Assembly: GCF_030463565.1 (NCBI RefSeq)
Contig: NC_134659.1
Coordinates: 8,812,511 to 8,876,510 of the forward strand
Length of the DNA: 64,000 nucleotides
Source of the DNA: Pelecanus crispus
Taxonomy: Eukaryota; Chordata; Aves; Pelecaniformes; Pelecanidae
Direction: 5' to 3'
A model generated the notes under the pieces. It was not told where the DNA came from. It ran no database searches and worked only from the letters and a program-made list of their open reading frames with translations. Of the stretch, positions 13,183-64,000 are shown piece by piece. The translations under genes and the position numbers were made by a program. Positions within the stretch are counted from its first letter, which is position 1. Each line of letters opens with the position of its first letter.

Positions 13183-16100
13183 CTAAGAAATTACATCCTT
13201 TTCTCTATCCATTTTAACCCCTGAATAGCATACCTTTCTTGTCTTCTCACTGCAAAGAAGAGGTCTCGGCATAGACCACCACCTGGAAGGTGCTGGGGAA
13301 GGGAAGGACTGGATTATTTTACTGTTCGAGACAAGAAGTTTATACCAAATCCTTGCCGTGCTCTTTTTTCCCCAGTGTACTTTGTTCCACACGTTTTTGT
13401 CTTTGCCGGTGGCCAGTGAGGCTGACCACTGATCATATCAGTAGTGCAATTCCAGCAGCAGTTTCTGCCTGTGGAAAATAAATCCTGTGTATACATTATC
13501 AGGGTGTGAGCAGAGAAAACGGGTGGCACATTAGGTGGTGTAAAGCTGTGAAGAAAACCAGCACCACTTCCGACACCTTAATTCAGCAAGCGCTGACACA
13601 ACTGCCTAAAATCTCTTTTGCCACCTTCAGAAGCAGCTTTCTGCAGATCCACACGGATACCCGCCCACCGCTGTGGATCAGGGTGCACCGTGACCGATCC
13701 GTTACCATTGTTTCCAGCCTTCCTCCAGAGCTGCCTACCTTTTGCCTTTGGTTCCACAGCTCTCAGCGACTCCAGATTCAAGGCATCCCCAACGTGTGCT
13801 GGAGTCACAAAGCCTTTTAACCCTACGTTTGCTTCTGAAACGGAGAGCCAGTGCCAAAGGGCTGCCCCACAGACAGCTCTTCTCTCAGAGGCTGATGGCG
13901 ATCAGAATGCTGGAAAGCCCAATTCAAACAATTTAGGAATTTTGCAAATAGGTCCTGGAAATGCACACCAATGGCCTCGGCACTGTGGGCTTCAGTTTAA
14001 GACCAGAAATATGTGGAACCAAACCCTTGCCCCTCCTTCAAATCATTGTCTTATCGGTGCTGTATGTGACCACAACCGATGCAGCTGGGCGTGTGTTAGT
14101 CTGTTCTGGTGCTCCTCATGAGGCACGAGAAAGCACGAATCAAGCAGATTAAAGGTGGCACAGCAGATACAATCCCAACACCTGATGGATGCAGGCTTTA
14201 AATAAAATCAGAATTTTCAGCCTCAAATCCACAGGTAAGGAACTAATTTGATTTTTGTCCTATTTTATGATTAAACTAATGTAGAGGACGTAAACTGTTC
14301 TTATTAAAATAAAGAATTAGGATCTGAGCAATCTAGGGAGGTTGGTGTACTTGGTTGCTTCACTCAAAAAAAAGCTAAAAAAAAGCAGCAGAGTGGGGTG
14401 GGAAGGACTTTCTTTTTTTGCTTGTTTTGGTTTATCCTCTGGAAATCTAGGATGGACAAGAAGAGGGGTGAAAGGGACAGCTGATCCTAACAGACCCTGC
14501 TGCTGCGCCTGTTCTGCCCTCATCATCTTCCCTGATGGGGAAGGTGCAAGGGATGCTCACAGAAGAGCCCACCCTGAAGCAAACAACAAATCTCTTGCTT
14601 ATTTAGTTTGACAAAGTCAAAACCCAACCTAATCCAGTTTGAAGTGTCCACATGGGGATGAAATCTAACAGGCATGGCCCTGCAGCGCAGCAGGCACCAC
14701 CACCTCCACAGCAACCTCCAGCCACCCGTCCCGAGGTCACAATTCCAGCAGGAAGTAAAATGCAAATCCTTATGCAGACATCCCGTACTGTAGGCACAGG
14801 TCACCCAGGAGCTGGGGTTTCCATTTCTTGAAAGTTTTCAAGTAAAGGTGTGGTAATTTCCAAAACATCATGCTCTAATTCTACTGCATTTGTTAATCCT
14901 GATGAGAAATTTTGTTGTCAGCACCACAAAGGTCTCCTCTGGCCCCTACAGTCCACAAAATGACAACTTGCCCTTGGTCCTATACTGAATCATCAGGCTA
15001 AACTTAATTGCATCATATTTCCTCTAGCACTTTTTGGTAAACAGCCATTTCTTCAATGGAAAAAAAATAAAAGGGATACTGTGAGAGAAACTTTTGTAGT
15101 GTTTTTAGCTACATCAAAATACTGTGCAAGCTCCTTCTCTTTCAAGTTTGTTCGCTGCCCCCTTTAAAAGGGAATTATTGCAGATCAGTTTTTTCCCCAC
15201 AGCTTGGACTGTTATCTTAACATTGCACAAAAACTCCTTCCAACAACAACAACCCCCCCTCCCCCCCAAAAAAAGTCACAAAACATCCTTTGGGTAATTA
15301 CAGCAAATAAAAGGCATGTCATACTATGGAAGCATATACACATTTAACTAAAATATGTGTGGTCAGGTTGTCTTCCCCCCACGCCACCATTTTAAGACAA
15401 ATCACCTATACCAGGCTGAAGATGCTCTAACAGTTAAAAATCAACATGAGACTGAAGAGCACACTCAACATTCAAAAAAACCCCAAACCAAACCCCCGGG
15501 AAGTCCAATTCCTGCACAGCTGTGATTCCACACAGAGATCCACCACATCACCATCAGCCACACATGGCTCGAAGGCTCTGCCCAATGCCCAGGGACCCTG
15601 GGCACTTCTGCCCATGGGAAAAGGTCTAAAACCAGCAGGGAAAATCTACCAGCAAATTCTTCTTGATGCTGAATGGAGGGAATACCAACACAGCCACATT
15701 CCTGGTGACGGTAGGATGCTGCAAGGAGACCTCTCATCTTCCAGGGCTGCAGAGTTCCACCTTTGGCGGGCCACAGAGCCACATCGCTGCCACCAGGCCA
15801 TCTCCAAAGGGGCAACAACTACACTTTGCATTAGCAATCGCTCTCAAAAGGATTTTGGGTGTAGACCCACGTGGAGTGCCTGGCAGGCTTAAATAAACAA
15901 CCTCTCCTCAGCAGAGGTCTACTCCCCTCTGAGGAGCACCGCTGTGCCGTCACCTGCGCTGCCCCTCCTCACCCCCCAGGCTAAGGTCCCTCAAGTCTCT
16001 GACAGAATCACAACCAGCCCAGAAATTTCCTCACTCCTCAGGTTTTCAGCCTGAATGCAAGCAGCAGCAGCTGAAGGCAGTCTGCCTACAGCCAGGCAGA

Positions 16101-16236
16101 GCACCCTGCGGACCGGCAGCACATGCGCTGCGGGGAATGTCTCTCCTCCCCAGGCCAAGGAGCAGCCCCACACCTTTGCCTCCTCCACGAATTCCCCATT
16201 CCTGCCCCACCAAGTCACAAATCGTAGTTTTGACCC
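13183..16236. other. Intergenic sequence, no gene seen
   Basis: No exon, RNA gene or repeat family was recognised. Open frames such as 13618-14121 (plus) and 15446-15892 (plus) contain no domain or motif that I recognise. Part of the right end may belong to the KDM5B 3' untranslated region if a distal polyadenylation site is used. Confidence 0.5.
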
Positions 16237-17220
16237 TTTATTCACTCAACCTGTAAATAATTTCAGTTTTGGAAAAGCTTTGCAAAAGACTTGGAAAAGG
16301 TTTGTTTGGGGTTTTTTTGAGTAAGATTTTGATCTGCCTTCTCCTTCCAAACCTGAATATGAGTAAGGTAAGAAAATATCATGGCTTTTGCATTTCTTTT
16401 TTTAAAGATGGATTTCTCTTGAATAAGAGAACCCATTGATACAATCGGTATCAATCCACAGGGAAATGAAACTGCGTTTCAAGCTCTCTAAAAACACCAA
16501 CATTTAATTTTATAACATAACCAGGGGTTTATTCCACAATATAAACTGCAACATTTGATACAAGCTACCCAAAAAAGGAGAAAGCCAAAATACAGCTGTG
16601 GCAATTACTTTACAGACCTTTTTTTTTTTTCTTCCTGTCTTCTACATCACTGGGCCATCAGTGACACTAGGATCTAACATTTGCTTTCTGTACATCAACC
16701 AATGCTAGAAGCAACACGCTGTTCAGAATCGTCATTCCAGTCACTGAAACCAGACATAGAAGTTATTGCTCAGATAAATAAACCTAGTCTACGAAAAACA
16801 AAGTGGAAAAAAACTAAAGTCTCCAAAGAGTTAACAGAGTAAACAGGGATTTCCTCAAAAGAGGATTTATTGGAAAATTCATGGTGCAGGATTTTTTTGC
16901 ACCTAAACCAAGCTGAATTAAATATGCCGGTAAATCCCAGAGAGGTAATTTAATGCTGTACAACAAAAGGTGCATGTTTCAAATGCCTTCCAAATTGGTG
17001 GAAACCCCTGCTAAACAGTCAGCATCTCAAACCTCAACAACCACAAACAGATCAAGGGAAAATACAAAAGTGTCAAAAATTGTTTTGAGTTCTGGAAAAT
17101 GATCCCATAAGGATAGAAGTAGCACCATTTGCAATCTGGTTCTTAAACCAGCCCCTGTGGCTTTATTGGAAAACTCTGATAACCTTCTTTACTCAAGTCC
17201 TGAATGGTTTATGGGGAGTT
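16237..17220 (-). other. KDM5B: Candidate KDM5B 3' untranslated region
   Basis: This is the sequence directly downstream of the KDM5B stop codon on the minus strand. AATAAA signals on that strand occur at 17162-17167, 16866-16871 and 16237-16242. The middle one is followed by T-rich sequence and the last by GT-rich sequence, both compatible with cleavage signals. Which one is used cannot be decided here, so the left boundary is provisional. Confidence 0.4.
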
Positions 17221-62609
<45,389 letters not shown>

Positions 62610-64000
62610 CTGAAAAAAAAAAACAAAACCCAATGAACTGCATACTAAATGCAGATTAAGCTTTTGTGTCCCAGTGTTTATAATGTTGCAGCCTCAGTTG
62701 CCTGCCTGGCTCTTCCCTCTGCAAGTTGTTTTGCATTTTTCCCTCTCATCATATGCAGACAAAAAGATTCCATACCGATACCACCAGTCTTTCCTCAAGT
62801 AATTTTTCATTAACTTTTACTGCATTTAGAAAAGTACTTTCTGAGAACAGACAAGCAATGAGTTATTACTGCTAAAAACTACCTAAACTAGCTGCATTGC
62901 TAGGATTTATTACATTTGTTACATTAATAAATGGAATTGTTTATTACAATTTGGTTTAAAAAAAAAAAGCCACAAACAAACAACACACCCCCCCCTCAAA
63001 CCACACCAAAAAGAGGGGGTTTTGTTAGCCCTTTTCACTCCCAACTGCATTTGTTTCATTTTTATGGATACAAACTGGCCAGGGCAGGGAAAGCCAGCAA
63101 GTCTGTTTGCACAGCTATTCCCACAGTAAGGTAATTGGACTGTTGCTGTGTTAAAACAGTAGTAGCTTATACTTTAATTTTGCCACATTTCATTGTTATC
63201 ACATTTTCTATTCTTAAGGTAAAAAAATGACCGTGTCTATTCAGACTAACTTGCTCTTAAACTCCAGAGTGAACTCTGAACCAGGTTGAATCCACACAAA
63301 TCTTTCTTTTTTAGCATCCCAAGCCAGCGTTCGAGCCCTTACCCTGGCACTTCGCATAACCACATCAGGACTGCAGAAAGCAAGCATCATGAGAAAGATC
63401 AGGCAAAGGGTCACCGTCATTCCAATCCGTGCCAGCAGTGAGCTAACAGGACCCCTCACCGCTCCCTTCAGTCTGAATTCAGGGAAGCAGTGAATGAAAG
63501 TGCTTGCCAACAGCAAATTTCGCCCCAACTGAATCCAGATTTTGTAACTGTTTCTTCCAAGTGGCTTGTTATTTTTAAAGCACTCTGTAAATGGTTCATC
63601 TCTTCTACTTTTAAAATATGCTGTATGCGTGCAAAATGCAGACACAAATCTACGGCACTTGAGAATTTGAGTTTAACCACTTACAAGCATCTCTGTGTGG
63701 AAAAGGCCCGAATTATGTTCCTTTAATGAGCATTAACTTTACTTTTTATGCTTGGTATGTTTTTAACTAGGTTCTCAAACAGATGAATTTCTGTGCTAAT
63801 TAAAAACTGACATTCAGAGGTCCTCACTGCTGTCAGCTCAAGTCAAACACAGCTCATGGTCAATCACTGGAAAACACCACCTCTCAAAAAAATACTTCAA
63901 CATTTTGGAGCAGAAGCAACATTTAGCTTCACAGCTGTCCTGGTTTCGGCTGGGACAAGAATGCTGATAACACACTGATGGTTTGGTTGTTGCTGAGTAC
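62610..64000 (-). other. KDM5B: KDM5B intron 2, continuing past the window
   Basis: No exon encoding the expected short upstream segment (human DWQPPF...LNELE) or JmjN was found to position 64000. The stretch contains an LTR start at 63936. A 134-codon minus-strand open frame at 63241-63645 is not similar to KDM5 and is not supported as coding. Confidence 0.75.
63936..64000 (+). mobile_element. ERVL-like LTR, copy 4, cut by the window end
   Basis: It starts TGTCCTGGTTTCGGCTGGGA exactly as copy 1 does, then jumps to AAGAATGCTGATAACACACT. About 60 bases present in copies 1-3 are missing. It continues past the right edge, so whether it is a solo LTR or part of a longer element cannot be seen. 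Confidence 0.85.

Noticed and set aside
63241..63645. 134-codon minus-strand open frame near the right edge
   Set aside because: It looked like a possible KDM5B upstream exon, but the translation has no similarity to the expected JmjN or linker segment and no suitable flanking splice sites.

Overview
The window is vertebrate nuclear DNA and almost certainly from a bird. It holds two multi-exon animal genes with GT-AG introns and a CpG-island promoter. It also holds CR1 LINE fragments and several copies of a TGT...ACA solo LTR of a kind common in birds. No bacterial, plasmid or organellar features are present. The species cannot be named from the sequence.

Layout, left to right. 1-6960 is non-coding and is read as intron 1 of IPO9 (importin-9); it carries an old CR1 fragment at about 4132-5010. 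6961-7144 (minus) is IPO9 coding exon 1, inside a CpG island at about 6380-7680. A perfect 70-bp zero-spacer palindrome (7380-7449) lies about 235 bp upstream of the IPO9 start codon. 7450-17220 is intergenic sequence plus the KDM5B 3' untranslated region, with one CR1 fragment (7727-8052) and one intact solo LTR with a 5-bp target duplication (12603-13177).

17221-62609 (minus) is KDM5B, the PLU-1/JARID1B histone H3K4 demethylase. Twenty-five coding exons can be placed to the base. Every junction keeps frame, and they sum to 4350 nt (1449 codons plus stop), which corresponds to human residue ~95 to the C-terminus. In protein order the window encodes ARID, PHD1, JmjC, C5HC2 zinc finger, PLU-1 region, PHD2 and PHD3. 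The first two exons (N-terminus with JmjN) must lie beyond position 64000. One intron has a GC-AG donor; the other donors are GT.

KDM5B introns contain two more CR1 fragments (43774-44690, 54722-55065), three more copies of the same LTR family (18766-19323, 57326-57847 and one cut by the window end at 63936), and small tandem or inverted repeats. All four CR1 fragments lie on the minus strand and all four LTRs on the plus strand. IPO9 and KDM5B are both transcribed right to left, with KDM5B ending about 10 kb upstream of the IPO9 start. No functional coupling between them is visible beyond adjacency.
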